Assembly: GCF_007279655.1 (NCBI RefSeq)
Contig: NZ_QKWN01000007.1
Location: forward strand, 1-64,000
From: Robertkochia solimangrovi
GTDB lineage: Bacteria; Bacteroidota; Bacteroidia; Flavobacteriales; Flavobacteriaceae
Direction: 5' to 3'
Length of the DNA: 64,000 nucleotides
The notes beneath the pieces are model-generated. The model ran no database searches. It was given only the letters and a program-made list of their open reading frames with translations, and was not told where the DNA came from. Shown one piece after another: positions 18,878 to 28,344 of this stretch; the stretch's first letter is position 1; each line of letters begins with the position of its first letter. A program made the position numbers and the translations under genes.

Positions 18878-19791
18878 TGTATAAGAGGTAATTGCTTTCG
18901 TTTCAAAATCTGGTTCATTCCGGGTATCCCTTGTAAGCCTCCGGTATGTATTGCCAGAATAGACGAACCCCGGGAAAAATAGCCCTTTTCGGCAAGGTCG
19001 AGTATTCCGTAGATCATCTTCCCGGTATAAACGGGATCCAATGGTATTGCGGTCTGTTCTTTAAAGACATTGATAAAATTCACCAGTGATGCCGATATTT
19101 TAGCATACCCTCCAAAATGATAATCTTCGATCAGCTCCCAATTCTTGCCGGAAACAAAATTACATATTTCATTTTTTAAAAAAGAACCTTTAAGTGCCGG
19201 GAAGCCTAAAACCTTTTGATGCACTGTAGAAGCATTGATCAGCCCTGATATCGTTCCACCCGTGCCCACCGCACAACAGATATAATCGAATGCGGAATCC
19301 TTTTCAACGAGGATTTCCTCACATCCTTTTACAGCCAGGGCATTGGTTCCACCTTCCGGGAGCAGATAAAAGTCTCCGAACCTTCTATATAATGATTCGA
19401 GGAACATCGGCTGAGTCTTAGTACGGTATATTTCTCTGGAAACGAAATGCAACTCCATTCCCTGCTTACGCGCAAAATTCAGGGTAGGATTCTCTCCCGC
19501 TTTGGCCTTTAGTTCTTCACCCCGGATCACGCCAATCGCTTTGACTCCTTGTTCCTTCGCTGCATAGGCGGTGGCAGCGATATGATTGGAATAAGCGCCT
19601 CCAAAGGTGAGTAACTTAGCGTAACCTTTTTCCTGTAATTCGACCAGGTTGTATTTTAATTTTCGGTATTTATTCCCGGAGACGAACGGATGAATCAGAT
19701 CTTCCCGTTTAATCACAAGTCTGATGCCATAGCGCTCTAGCTTTTCCAAATGTATTTCCTGATGCTGCAAATGCAGGGATTTTAGATTCAT
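18874..19791 (-). CDS. PLP-dependent ACC deaminase/D-cysteine desulfhydrase family protein
   Basis: The 305-residue protein belongs to fold-type II PLP enzymes: the SGNKYRKLKYNL motif has the Schiff-base lysine, GGAYSNHIAATAYAAK binds the substrate carboxylate and VGTGGTISGL binds the phosphate. The family includes 1-aminocyclopropane-1-carboxylate deaminase and D-cysteine desulfhydrase; which reaction applies here cannot be told. The ATG at 19791 overlaps the stop of the preceding gene as ATGA; an in-frame ATG at 19818 would lie inside that gene. It is the second gene of the hemL cluster. Confidence 0.88.
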   Translation of the reverse strand: MNLKSLHLQHQEIHLEKLERYGIRLVIKREDLIHPFVSGNKYRKLKYNLVELQEKGYAKLLTFGGAYSNHIAATAYAAKEQGVKAIGVIRGEELKAKAGENPTLNFARKQGMELHFVSREIYRTKTQPMFLESLYRRFGDFYLLPEGGTNALAVKGCEEILVEKDSAFDYICCAVGTGGTISGLINASTVHQKVLGFPALKGSFLKNEICNFVSGKNWELIEDYHFGGYAKISASLVNFINVFKEQTAIPLDPVYTGKMIYGILDLAEKGYFSRGSSILAIHTGGLQGIPGMNQILKRKQLPLIQ

Positions 19792-20117
19792 GACCTGTAA
19801 TACTTCAGAAAGGTCCAAAAATTTCGTTTTTCGAGGTATTCCAGATCATACTCATTGGCATAGGCCTCCTTTTCAAAACTGATATTGCGATATGCGAGTA
19901 TACTGCTACGGTATTTCAGAAGACCAAAGATGTATTCCATAAAATAGATCAGATAAAAGGGTATAATGAGCAATTCAACTTGCTGACGTAAATGAATACG
20001 CTCGTGATTGATCAACACTTTGTCATCCCTTAATGAGGCCTCCCTGAGAATGATCAATGGCCAGATGGTGAGTCCGACATAGTGATAAGGGAAAATATAT
20101 CTGAAAATCAAAATCAT
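19788..20117 (-). CDS. Small membrane-associated protein with HExxH motif
   Basis: The 109-residue product has a hydrophobic N-terminal segment, the sequence INHERIHLRQQ containing HExxH, and a second hydrophobic segment (LIIPFYLIYFMEYIFGL). The pattern is like a trimmed M56/BlaR1-type or SprT-type zinc peptidase module, with a possible third ligand in FEKEAYANEYD. I chose the ATG at 20117, just before the hydrophobic start, over 20144. It leads the four-gene minus-strand cluster and overlaps the next gene by 4 bp. Enzymatic activity is inference from the motif only. Confidence 0.65.
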   Translation of the reverse strand: MILIFRYIFPYHYVGLTIWPLIILREASLRDDKVLINHERIHLRQQVELLIIPFYLIYFMEYIFGLLKYRSSILAYRNISFEKEAYANEYDLEYLEKRNFWTFLKYYRS

Positions 20118-20150
20118 GTACTGTGATAGTGCCTGAGATAACAATTCTTA

Positions 20151-20158
20151 TATATTTG
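20151..20158 (+). promoter_or_regulatory. Candidate -7 element for the DUF5522 gene
   Basis: TATATTTG matches the TAnnTTTG consensus and lies in the divergent gap before the plus-strand small genes. No good TTG is found at the usual distance upstream, so this is tentative. Confidence 0.4.
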
Positions 20159-20250
20159 CAAAAATATCGATTCCAAATTTTACGGAACGACACAAATAAT
20201 GGGATTTTTCAATAAAGTATTGAAATTACCTCAAAGTTTAAATGTACTAA

Positions 20251-20409
<159 letters not shown>

Positions 20410-20593
20410 AACATTCTAATGGATATCGCAACGATGAAATACAAGAAAAGTATTGCTCTGACACATCACAGAGCCGATATCCGTTATCCCTAGACTTTTT
20501 TATTTGCCATTGAACCTGATTTCCCGGAGCTGACCTCTTTAAAATGGTCATGTTCCTGGCATGTATTTATCCAATTCGTTTAAATAAACAACA

Positions 20594-22582
20594 ATGACTT
20601 TTAAAGAAGAAATTTTACTGGGAATTCCTAAAGAACTTCCGCAACCTAAACCTTTCGATAACACGATAAACCACGCACCAAAGCGTAAAGACATACTTAC
20701 CAAAGAAGAGAAGAAACTGGCATTGAAGAATGCGCTTCGCTATTTTGAAAAAGAGCATCATGCTACACTGCTTCCGGAATTCACAAAAGAACTGGAAACC
20801 TATGGAAGGATCTACATGTATCGCTTCAGACCGGAATACCGAATGTATGCAAGACCTGTAGCGGAATATCCGGGCAATTCACATCAGGCGAGATGTATTC
20901 AACTGATGATCCAGAACAATCTGGATTACGCAGTTGCTCAGCATCCGCATGAACTCATCACCTATGGAGGAAATGGAGCGGTTTTCCAAAATTGGGCTCA
21001 GTACTTACTGGTCATGAAATATCTGGCCGAAATGACCGACGAACAAACCCTGGTCATGTACAGCGGGCATCCGCTGGGACTCTTCCCATCCCATAAGAAA
21101 GCTCCCCGGGTTGTCGTTACGAATGGTATGATGATTCCTAATTATTCCAAACCTGATGATTGGGAACGATTCAATGCACTCGGTGTAACCCAGTACGGGC
21201 AGATGACAGCAGGAAGTTATATGTACATCGGACCTCAGGGAATCGTTCATGGTACAACCATAACCGTGCTCAACGGCTTTAGAAAGATCGGAAAAGAGCC
21301 TAAAGGAAACATTTTTGTAACCTCTGGACTCGGTGGAATGAGCGGAGCCCAGCCTAAAGCCGGTAACATTGCCGGATGTATCACCGTGTGTGCTGAGGTT
21401 AATCCTAAAGCTGCGGAAACCAGACATTCTCAGGGATGGGTAGATGAAAAAACCGATGACCTGGAGCAACTTGTTTCCAGAGTAAAGGAAGCCCAAAACA
21501 ATAAGGAAACGGTTTCGATCGCATATTTAGGTAATGTAGTCGATGTATGGGAAAAATTCCTGGATGCAAATATCCATATCGATTTGGGATCCGACCAGAC
21601 CTCTCTCCATAACCCATGGGCCGGAGGGTATTATCCAGCAGGAATTAGTTTCGAAGACGCAAATAAGATGATGGCCGAAGATCCGGAACAATTCAAATTA
21701 CATGTTCAGGAATCGTTACGCAGACAGGTCAAAGCGATCAATAGCCATTCGGAAAGAGGAACGTACTTCTTTGATTACGGAAATGCATTTCTATTGGAAT
21801 CATCACGGGCAGGAGCCGATATTTTCGCCAAAGATGACCAGACAAGATTCAGATACCCTAGCTATGTACAGGATATTATGGGACCAATGTGCTTTGACTA
21901 CGGTTTTGGTCCATTCCGATGGGTCTGCGCAAGTGGTAACCCGGAGGATCTCAGAAAAACTGATGAGATCGCCTGCAACATACTCGAAGAAATGAAAAAG
22001 GAGGCTCCAGCAGAGATCCAGCAGCAAATGGCGGATAACATCCAATGGATCAAGGGAGCCCAGGAGAATAAACTGGTAGTCGGATCTCAGGCAAGAATCC
22101 TGTATGCCGATGCTGAAGGAAGAATGAAAATTGCCGAAGCTTTTAATAAAGCAATTGCGAAAAATGAAATCGGTTTTGTAATTTTAGGTCGGGATCACCA
22201 CGATGTAAGTGGAACAGATTCACCTTTCAGGGAAACTTCGAATATTTACGACGGCTCGAGCTTTACGGCAGATATGGCTGTTCAGAACGTGATCGGAGAC
22301 AGTTTTAGAGGAGCTACCTGGGTAAGTATTCACAACGGCGGCGGAGTCGGTTGGGGTGAGGTTATGAACGGTGGATTTGGCATGGTACTTGATGGTACTA
22401 TAGAAGCCGATGCTAACCTTAAATCCATGCTTTTCTGGGATGTAAATAACGGAATCGCAAGACGTAGCTGGGCCAGAAATGATGAAGCAATTTTCGCCAT
22501 CAAACGCGCGATGGATATCGAACCAAGATTAAAGGTCACGCTACCAAATATGGTAGATGAAGCGTTGCTGGAGAAACTGTAG
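20594..22582 (+). CDS. hutU: Urocanate hydratase (urocanase)
   Basis: The 662-residue cytoplasmic enzyme hydrates urocanate to imidazolone propionate in histidine degradation, using tightly bound NAD+. Motifs seen include GPQGIVHGTTITVLN, the NAD-binding VTSGLGGMSGAQPKAG, and the active-site region MCFDYGFGPFRWVCASG. It is longer than the 555-residue proteobacterial enzyme but matches the long form usual in Bacteroidota. No hutH, hutI or hutG gene is within the window, so the pathway genes are scattered. Confidence 0.95.
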   Translation: MTFKEEILLGIPKELPQPKPFDNTINHAPKRKDILTKEEKKLALKNALRYFEKEHHATLLPEFTKELETYGRIYMYRFRPEYRMYARPVAEYPGNSHQARCIQLMIQNNLDYAVAQHPHELITYGGNGAVFQNWAQYLLVMKYLAEMTDEQTLVMYSGHPLGLFPSHKKAPRVVVTNGMMIPNYSKPDDWERFNALGVTQYGQMTAGSYMYIGPQGIVHGTTITVLNGFRKIGKEPKGNIFVTSGLGGMSGAQPKAGNIAGCITVCAEVNPKAAETRHSQGWVDEKTDDLEQLVSRVKEAQNNKETVSIAYLGNVVDVWEKFLDANIHIDLGSDQTSLHNPWAGGYYPAGISFEDANKMMAEDPEQFKLHVQESLRRQVKAINSHSERGTYFFDYGNAFLLESSRAGADIFAKDDQTRFRYPSYVQDIMGPMCFDYGFGPFRWVCASGNPEDLRKTDEIACNILEEMKKEAPAEIQQQMADNIQWIKGAQENKLVVGSQARILYADAEGRMKIAEAFNKAIAKNEIGFVILGRDHHDVSGTDSPFRETSNIYDGSSFTADMAVQNVIGDSFRGATWVSIHNGGGVGWGEVMNGGFGMVLDGTIEADANLKSMLFWDVNNGIARRSWARNDEAIFAIKRAMDIEPRLKVTLPNMVDEALLEKL

Positions 22583-22649
22583 ACCCGGAATAGTACGAAC
22601 AGATCAAATAAGAGACTATTCCGCAATAACAACATAAAAATCAACAATT

Positions 22650-23216
22650 ATGAAAAGTACACGGATTATTCTCTCTTTGGTGGTATTAGCCGCCCTGGTT
22701 GTTTCCTGTTCCTCCGTGAGAGTTGCAGCAGACTACGACCGTACTGCCGATTTCACCCAGTATAAGACCTTTGCCTTTTACAAACCGGGCATCGACAAGG
22801 CTGAAATCTCTGATCTTGATAAAAAACGCATACTCAGATCCATTCAAAACGAATTGGTATCTAAAGGTTATCAGAAATCGGAAAACCCCGATCTTCTGGT
22901 CAGTATCTTCACCAGTGAAAAGGAACGCATCAGCGTGTACAATAACTATGGTTGGGGATGGGGACCTTATTGGGGACCTTACTGGGGTGGAGGTTACAAT
23001 AACGTATCTTCATCTACTGAGGGATCGCTTTACATCGATCTGATCGATGCAAAGAAGAAAGAACTCGTATGGCAAGGTAAGGGTACCGGTAATTTGATCA
23101 CCAATGGAGACCTGACTAAAAAGGAGTCCCGAATCCATGAATTCGTACAGGAAATTCTGTCCAAATTCCCACCGGAAAACGGTGTCATGGCAACAACGGT
23201 CACTTCTACAAATTAA
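22650..23216 (+). CDS. DUF4136 lipoprotein
   Basis: The 188-residue lipoprotein has its lipidated cysteine at residue 20 (LVVSC), followed by the DUF4136 start VAADYDRTADFTQYKTFAFY. A middle tract YGWGWGPYWGPYWGGGY is rich in Gly, Trp and Tyr. DUF4136 proteins are envelope lipoproteins of unknown role. It follows hutU by 67 bp on the same strand but need not be related. It is followed by a complex inverted repeat. Confidence 0.88.
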   Translation: MKSTRIILSLVVLAALVVSCSSVRVAADYDRTADFTQYKTFAFYKPGIDKAEISDLDKKRILRSIQNELVSKGYQKSENPDLLVSIFTSEKERISVYNNYGWGWGPYWGPYWGGGYNNVSSSTEGSLYIDLIDAKKKELVWQGKGTGNLITNGDLTKKESRIHEFVQEILSKFPPENGVMATTVTSTN

Positions 23217-23233
23217 GGCGTTACAGCCACTTC

Positions 23234-23342
23234 GCGGTTGTTAAAGGAGTCAGCTTATTGCAGGTAAAATAATCAGACCTGGAGAACTTACCTGTTGTTT
23301 AAAAATCTGAGGATTATTCCTTCTTTAACAACCGCTTTTTGT
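23234..23342. terminator. Large branched inverted repeat between converging genes
   Basis: GCGGTTGTTAAAG (23234-23246) and CTTTAACAACCGC (23323-23335) form a perfect 13-bp inverted repeat 76 bp apart, ending in a T run on the plus strand. Inside it, CAGGTAA pairs with TTACCTG and AATAATC with GATTATT, so a multi-branched RNA could form. It probably terminates DUF4136 transcription, but is much larger than a normal terminator. Confidence 0.6.
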
Positions 23343-23361
23343 AGCTCAAAATTCCGCTGAA

Positions 23362-24003
23362 TTATTCCGGTAAATTCGCAAGAATATCTTTTACGGAAGC
23401 CCTGTTTCTGTAATCAGGATCGAATTGACGATAAACCACTACCCCATTCTTATCAATGATAAAAGTTGCCGGAACCGGTAATACAGCCTCCTCAAAAGCG
23501 CTGGTTTCTGCAATCGAAGTATTCAACCCTTTCAATATCTTTTGCTGATAATCCTCGGTCACCTTGAAGTCTACATCAAATGCTTTCATAATACTACCAT
23601 CCTTATCCGAGACAATCGTAAACCCAACACCGGTTTTTTCAGCGGTCATCGCTGCATTCTCATAAGTTTGGGGTGTTACGGCCACGATTTTGGCACCTTT
23701 TGCTTCGATCTTTTCTGCATCCTTTGCGAAGTCGGCAAGATATCTGTTACAAACAGGACACCAGTATCCGCGATAGAATAATACCACAACCGGCTGCTTT
23801 TTATATAATTCCGCAAGCGAAACATCAGTTCCGTCATCCAAAGTCATCATTATTTCCGGAGCCTTATCGCCTTTTTGTAGTCCAACCGGAACATCAGCGG
23901 CTTCCATCCCGTATTTACTGTAATCCAGCGATTGGGCCTGAGAGCAGGCAACTACAAATAACAGCATTACAAGTACTACCGGACTCAAATTCGATTTCTT
24001 CAT
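23362..24003 (-). CDS. Thioredoxin-fold peroxiredoxin-like lipoprotein (AhpC/TSA/redoxin)
   Basis: The 213-residue protein has a lipoprotein-like signal with cysteine 20 (VVAC) and a redoxin domain from about residue 42. The motif FYRGYWCPVCNRYL gives a CPVC active site, like peroxiredoxin-like proteins of the bacterioferritin-comigratory/DUF899-type group, and VPATFIIDKNGVVVYR is the usual cis-proline region. It should act as a thiol oxidoreductase in the periplasm. It is divergent from the aromatic amino acid hydroxylase gene. Confidence 0.87.
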   Translation of the reverse strand: MKKSNLSPVVLVMLLFVVACSQAQSLDYSKYGMEAADVPVGLQKGDKAPEIMMTLDDGTDVSLAELYKKQPVVVLFYRGYWCPVCNRYLADFAKDAEKIEAKGAKIVAVTPQTYENAAMTAEKTGVGFTIVSDKDGSIMKAFDVDFKVTEDYQQKILKGLNTSIAETSAFEEAVLPVPATFIIDKNGVVVYRQFDPDYRNRASVKDILANLPE

Positions 24004-24101
24004 TTTTAAATTTTTATGGTTACCTGACTTCAGTCGGTGATAACAATACGAACATTACAAATATCAAGGCAGATATCTTAGAATTTAGTAACTTACCACC
24101 T

Positions 24102-25862
24102 ATGGAAACAGCATATAAAAGCAACCCTTTACTGGATAAACTGCCAAAGCACCTGAAACAGTTCATCAAACCTCAGGATTACGACGAATATACGCCCGTA
24201 AACCAGGCCGTATGGCGTTACGTGATGCGCAAAAATGTGGATTATTTAAGTAAGGTTGCCCATGAATCCTATCTGGAAGGACTAAAAAAAACCGGTATCA
24301 GTATCGATGAAATACCCAGCATGTATGGCATGAACCGTATCCTAAAAGATATAGGATGGGCGGCAGTAGCAGTTGATGGTTTCATACCGCCAAATGCATT
24401 TATGGAATTCCAGGCCTATAATGTGCTGGTGATCGCCAGTGACATCCGGCAACTGGAAAACATCGAATACACACCCGCTCCGGATATCATACATGAAGGT
24501 GCCGGTCATGCTCCTATTATCGCCAATCCGGAGTATGCCGAATATCTCCGAAGATTCGGAGAAATAGGCTGTAAAGCTATTTCCAGTGCCAGAGATCATG
24601 AGATTTATGAAGCAGTGAGGCACCTTTCCATTATTAAGGAAGCGGAAGGCACTCCAGCCTCTGAAATAGAAGCTGCTGAAAAAAGGGTTGCTGAACTCCA
24701 GCAACAGGAAGGAGATAACAGCGAAATGGCACTGATTCGAAATCTTCACTGGTGGACGGTGGAATACGGCCTTATTGGTACTCCGGAAAATCCGAGGATA
24801 TACGGTGCCGGATTGTTGTCATCGATCGGGGAAAGCACCTGGTGTATGACCGATAAGGTCAGGAAACTTCCTTATACCCTGGAAGCGGCCTATCAGGAAT
24901 TCGATATCACCAAGCCACAACCCCAGCTTTTCGTTACTCCCGATTTTGCACACCTGAGTCAGGTACTCGAAGAATTCGCCAATACGATGGCACTCCGAAA
25001 GGGCGGACTGAACGGAATAGAGAAACTCATCCATTCAAAAGCACTGGGAACCGTCGAGCTCTCTACCGGAATTCAGATCTCAGGAATCTTCAATAAAGTG
25101 ATCGCCCATGAGGGCCAGCCGGTCTATATACAAACACAGGGCGAAACCGCTCTCGCTTATCGCGATAAGGAATTAGTCGGTCATGGTATCGAAAAACACC
25201 GAGATGGCTTTGGCACCCCTGTGGGTAAATTGAAAGGCATCAACCTCGCGATTGAAGATATGAGTCCGAGAGACCTGAAAGCTTATAATATCTATGAAGG
25301 AGAACAGGTAGCGCTTGAATTTGAAGGCGCCATTTCGGTTTCAGGAACCATTGTGACCGGAACCAGGAACCTTCAGGGCAAGATCATCATGATATCACTC
25401 CGCAACTGTAAGGTTGCTCATGAAGATATCACGATCTTTGAATCCAAAGAAGAGATCTACAATCTTGCGGTTGGTAAATCAGTTGCCTCTGCATATAGTG
25501 GACCAGCAGATGTCAACAGCTTCGATCTGATCACGCACGTGCCTTCTGAAAAAACCATAAAATCTAAAATTTCCCCACAAAGGCGACATCTGGAAGACCT
25601 TTATCGTCAGGTTCGGGAATTCCGTTCCGGTAAAAATCGCACCATTTCACGACATAAGGTCTTCGAGGAAATAAAATTTCATCATCCGGAAGACTGGCTT
25701 TTATCTGTCGAGCTATACGAATTAGCCCGCCTGAACGGAGACAGCGATTTTGCCGGAGAAATCCTGCAGCATCTCCATGAAGTAAAGCTAGAACGCCCCA
25801 AGGTGGGCCACCTTATCGACGATGGTATCGAACTAGTTGACAATGCCCTGATCCACCACTAG
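24102..25862 (+). CDS. Aromatic amino acid hydroxylase (phenylalanine 4-monooxygenase-like), long form
   Basis: The 586-residue product contains the biopterin- and iron-dependent hydroxylase domain in its first 330 residues. The iron ligands are in PDIIHEGAGHAPI (two histidines) and in WWTVEYGLIG (glutamate). It should hydroxylate phenylalanine or a related amino acid with tetrahydropterin and oxygen. The 250-residue C-terminal extension, including a coiled stretch with SPQRRHLEDLYRQVREF, is typical of the long Bacteroidota form and has no assigned role. The start at 24102 (METAYKSNP) is chosen; the frame stays open for 140 more codons upstream but overlaps the divergent gene. Confidence 0.9.
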   Translation: METAYKSNPLLDKLPKHLKQFIKPQDYDEYTPVNQAVWRYVMRKNVDYLSKVAHESYLEGLKKTGISIDEIPSMYGMNRILKDIGWAAVAVDGFIPPNAFMEFQAYNVLVIASDIRQLENIEYTPAPDIIHEGAGHAPIIANPEYAEYLRRFGEIGCKAISSARDHEIYEAVRHLSIIKEAEGTPASEIEAAEKRVAELQQQEGDNSEMALIRNLHWWTVEYGLIGTPENPRIYGAGLLSSIGESTWCMTDKVRKLPYTLEAAYQEFDITKPQPQLFVTPDFAHLSQVLEEFANTMALRKGGLNGIEKLIHSKALGTVELSTGIQISGIFNKVIAHEGQPVYIQTQGETALAYRDKELVGHGIEKHRDGFGTPVGKLKGINLAIEDMSPRDLKAYNIYEGEQVALEFEGAISVSGTIVTGTRNLQGKIIMISLRNCKVAHEDITIFESKEEIYNLAVGKSVASAYSGPADVNSFDLITHVPSEKTIKSKISPQRRHLEDLYRQVREFRSGKNRTISRHKVFEEIKFHHPEDWLLSVELYELARLNGDSDFAGEILQHLHEVKLERPKVGHLIDDGIELVDNALIHH

Positions 25863-25895
25863 AATCCCCTAACCCCAGCTTGAATAACAACATCG

Positions 25896-27608
25896 ATGAA
25901 TAACAGATATTCCGTTATCGCTATCATACTTTTCGTCTTCACTATCTTTTCCTGTAAAGACGACCAAAAAAAAACTGAAGAAGAGCTCGCCCGCAAGCGA
26001 GACAGCCTGCAAAATACTCAGATAACCAAGAAGATTCTTTCTGACCCGGAACTCGTTCAACAAACCATTCGTAACGCGAACAAAAAATTAAAGTCCGGAG
26101 ATTCCATCTATTTTCAGGGAAGCATTATTCGTTCTTCTGATTCGCTGATGCTCGCGGTCAACCTTGAAGGTAAAGCAGCACTTCAAGGCAAAGTATCAAC
26201 CTTTGACAAAACCCTTTTCCGGTATGATGATCATTCTCTGGGAGCACTGATCGACGGAAAGGCCTTTAGGATAGATGAAAAAAGCGGGAAAAATTATTTC
26301 GCCTATACCATCGATGAAAAAACCCATAACATCAATTCTTATGTCATCGATGCAGCGGAAAATCCGGTCTCAATTTCACCAACCGACAAAGCCGGAAATT
26401 ACTTTTACGATCTTCTTACCGAAAGAAAGTTCTACGATAATATCACCGATAAGGATCGCTTCTTCAAAATCCGAAAAAGTCGGCGTATACTGAATGACAG
26501 CACACTTATCATAACAAATCCGGGAGCCAATATCTATACGGCAGACAAACCATTTTTGACAATGGATACCAATCTATCAGCGACGCCGTATTACTTCGTC
26601 ACCGACAGCACCTGGTACAAAAAGCTGATCATAAAAGGAAAAGACAGTTTGTTTGGACAAATGATCCTATCGGGCAGAAAGAAATTACCCAAAGGTTTCA
26701 CTTCTTATTCAAGTGAATTCAAAAACGATAGTATCTTCGTTCAACATGTACTTACAGAAAAACTTACTACAGATAACAAGCACCTTGTTGAATATACCGT
26801 TGATTCGGTCGTGAACACCTTTCTATATGACCGTCAGTTCCAATTCATCAGTAAATCATCGGTACCGCATCGATTCAAACGATCTTACCCTCAATATTAC
26901 AGGGAGCTAAAAGACACCGTATTTCAAATGAAAACGGACAGTTTTGCTGTTAATGGCAGAAAAGCCTACTGGAAATTCGATGTCCAGTATTCGAGAACTT
27001 CACGCCCTTCAGATTTTGAAGTCAATGTACTGGTACGGCAGAAATTACTGATGGACGCCTCTAATGACCGGGTGATCTTCCGTGTTCCAAGGTCAGGGCA
27101 AAGTCAGTCACCGGTACCTATCAGCACGATCAGCGACAGTATCGCTAATGAGAGTTTTGCTGACCTGAATTTTGACGGTTTACAGGATCTTTCCTTCAAA
27201 AGTGGAACCGACAATAATGGCAATTCACGATTTACACCTTATTTGTATAATCCGGCAAATGGTCTTTTTACACGTAACGCGGGACTTGAAGGCACCTCCC
27301 TTTTTAAAAACCTCATCCCAATAGAAAAGGCCAGAGCGATTCTGTACAGCAGCAAAACAGGAGATCAGAGTTTCAGCGCTATCGTTCTAAATCTCAATAC
27401 CACCGGAGAGATCGCTTCAAAACAGATCTTCTGGACCTCGGGCAAAGAAGAGAATATTCAGATACATTACCAACGGATGAAAGATAATATGGTATTGGTC
27501 AAAAAGGATGATCTACTACCTGAAAAGGAATGGTATATTCCGAATTTCAAAAATGATTTCTACGAATGGGTGATTCAATATATTACAGAAACCACCCCTA
27601 ATTCTTAA
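25896..27608 (+). CDS. Large lipoprotein of unknown function
   Basis: The 570-residue protein has a lipoprotein signal with cysteine 20 (IFSC), then a charged linker KDDQKKTEEELARKRDSLQN and a long soluble region without membrane segments. A region around 415-440 (FADLNFDGLQDLSFKSG) resembles an FG-GAP/EF-hand calcium loop. No other motif is known to me. It begins 33 bp after the hydroxylase stop and may be co-transcribed. Its end overlaps the end of the converging DUF4230 gene by 11 bp. Confidence 0.75.
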   Translation: MNNRYSVIAIILFVFTIFSCKDDQKKTEEELARKRDSLQNTQITKKILSDPELVQQTIRNANKKLKSGDSIYFQGSIIRSSDSLMLAVNLEGKAALQGKVSTFDKTLFRYDDHSLGALIDGKAFRIDEKSGKNYFAYTIDEKTHNINSYVIDAAENPVSISPTDKAGNYFYDLLTERKFYDNITDKDRFFKIRKSRRILNDSTLIITNPGANIYTADKPFLTMDTNLSATPYYFVTDSTWYKKLIIKGKDSLFGQMILSGRKKLPKGFTSYSSEFKNDSIFVQHVLTEKLTTDNKHLVEYTVDSVVNTFLYDRQFQFISKSSVPHRFKRSYPQYYRELKDTVFQMKTDSFAVNGRKAYWKFDVQYSRTSRPSDFEVNVLVRQKLLMDASNDRVIFRVPRSGQSQSPVPISTISDSIANESFADLNFDGLQDLSFKSGTDNNGNSRFTPYLYNPANGLFTRNAGLEGTSLFKNLIPIEKARAILYSSKTGDQSFSAIVLNLNTTGEIASKQIFWTSGKEENIQIHYQRMKDNMVLVKKDDLLPEKEWYIPNFKNDFYEWVIQYITETTPNS

Positions 27609-28224
27609 AAACCGGCAACGATTTTAGTGTCGTATCACTCAGAACGCGATCCTGATATTCTAAAGTCCAGCCTAAGGAATTAGTAAGTACATAGATACCT
27701 GATAACTCGCTCAACAGACGATTCTCTGCATTACTGACAAGATTTGACCGTTCTATCTTTTTTCTAAGCGATGCATTGACCTTATTTTTGATCGCATTGT
27801 AATCATCGGCATCGAAAGGATTCAGGTAATCACCCTGAACATCGTAATATTCAAGATCCGGACTAATTCTGATCTCAGGGTCAGGGAGTGTGGTAATTCG
27901 CAATACTTTATTCAGACTATCGAGCTGAAAACCAAGCTGACTCAGATCATAACTAACCGCAACTTCGGCATTCACAACCACCAGCGCCTTCTTTTCTGTG
28001 GTGATTAGATTTCCAAAAAGGTTTTCCGATTCCCGATAATTGAATACTTCAGCAAAATGCCCTTCTGTAACGACCAGCTTACTTACATTCTCGATCTCAT
28101 TTCTGATCAACATAGAACTTTCTGAAAGTATTCTTTTGCCATCTAACTGATCTTCACAGCTACGGATCATAAACACGACCATCAATGTAATAACTACTCC
28201 GATCAAAATCTTACGCATAGACAC
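27598..28224 (-). CDS. DUF4230 single-pass membrane protein
   Basis: The 208-residue protein has one N-terminal membrane segment (about 5-21) and a DUF4230 domain, recognisable by the central KKALVVVNAEVAVSYDLSQL and the LPDPEIRISPDLEYYDVQ motif, with the usual basic helix near the end (NKVNASLRKKIERSNL). DUF4230 proteins are envelope proteins of unknown role. It overlaps the converging lipoprotein gene by 11 bp at their 3' ends. Confidence 0.88.
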   Translation of the reverse strand: MSMRKILIGVVITLMVVFMIRSCEDQLDGKRILSESSMLIRNEIENVSKLVVTEGHFAEVFNYRESENLFGNLITTEKKALVVVNAEVAVSYDLSQLGFQLDSLNKVLRITTLPDPEIRISPDLEYYDVQGDYLNPFDADDYNAIKNKVNASLRKKIERSNLVSNAENRLLSELSGIYVLTNSLGWTLEYQDRVLSDTTLKSLPVFKN

Positions 28225-28344
28225 TGAAATTTAATTTCACCTCTCTAAAATACACAAAATGTGCCAACTGCGATCAGGATACTACATCGTCTTCCCAATT
28301 CTCAAAGAATTAAATTACCTTGTATACATCTGTAAAGAAAACTT

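Noticed and set aside
20410-20593. Riboswitch or leader RNA before hutU
   Set aside because: Only short inverted words (GGATATCG/CGATATCC) are seen and no known riboswitch core could be recognised.
23673-24101. 143-residue N-terminal extension of the aromatic amino acid hydroxylase
   Set aside because: It would overlap the divergent redoxin gene almost fully and has no homology pattern; the ATG at 24102 gives the family's usual start.
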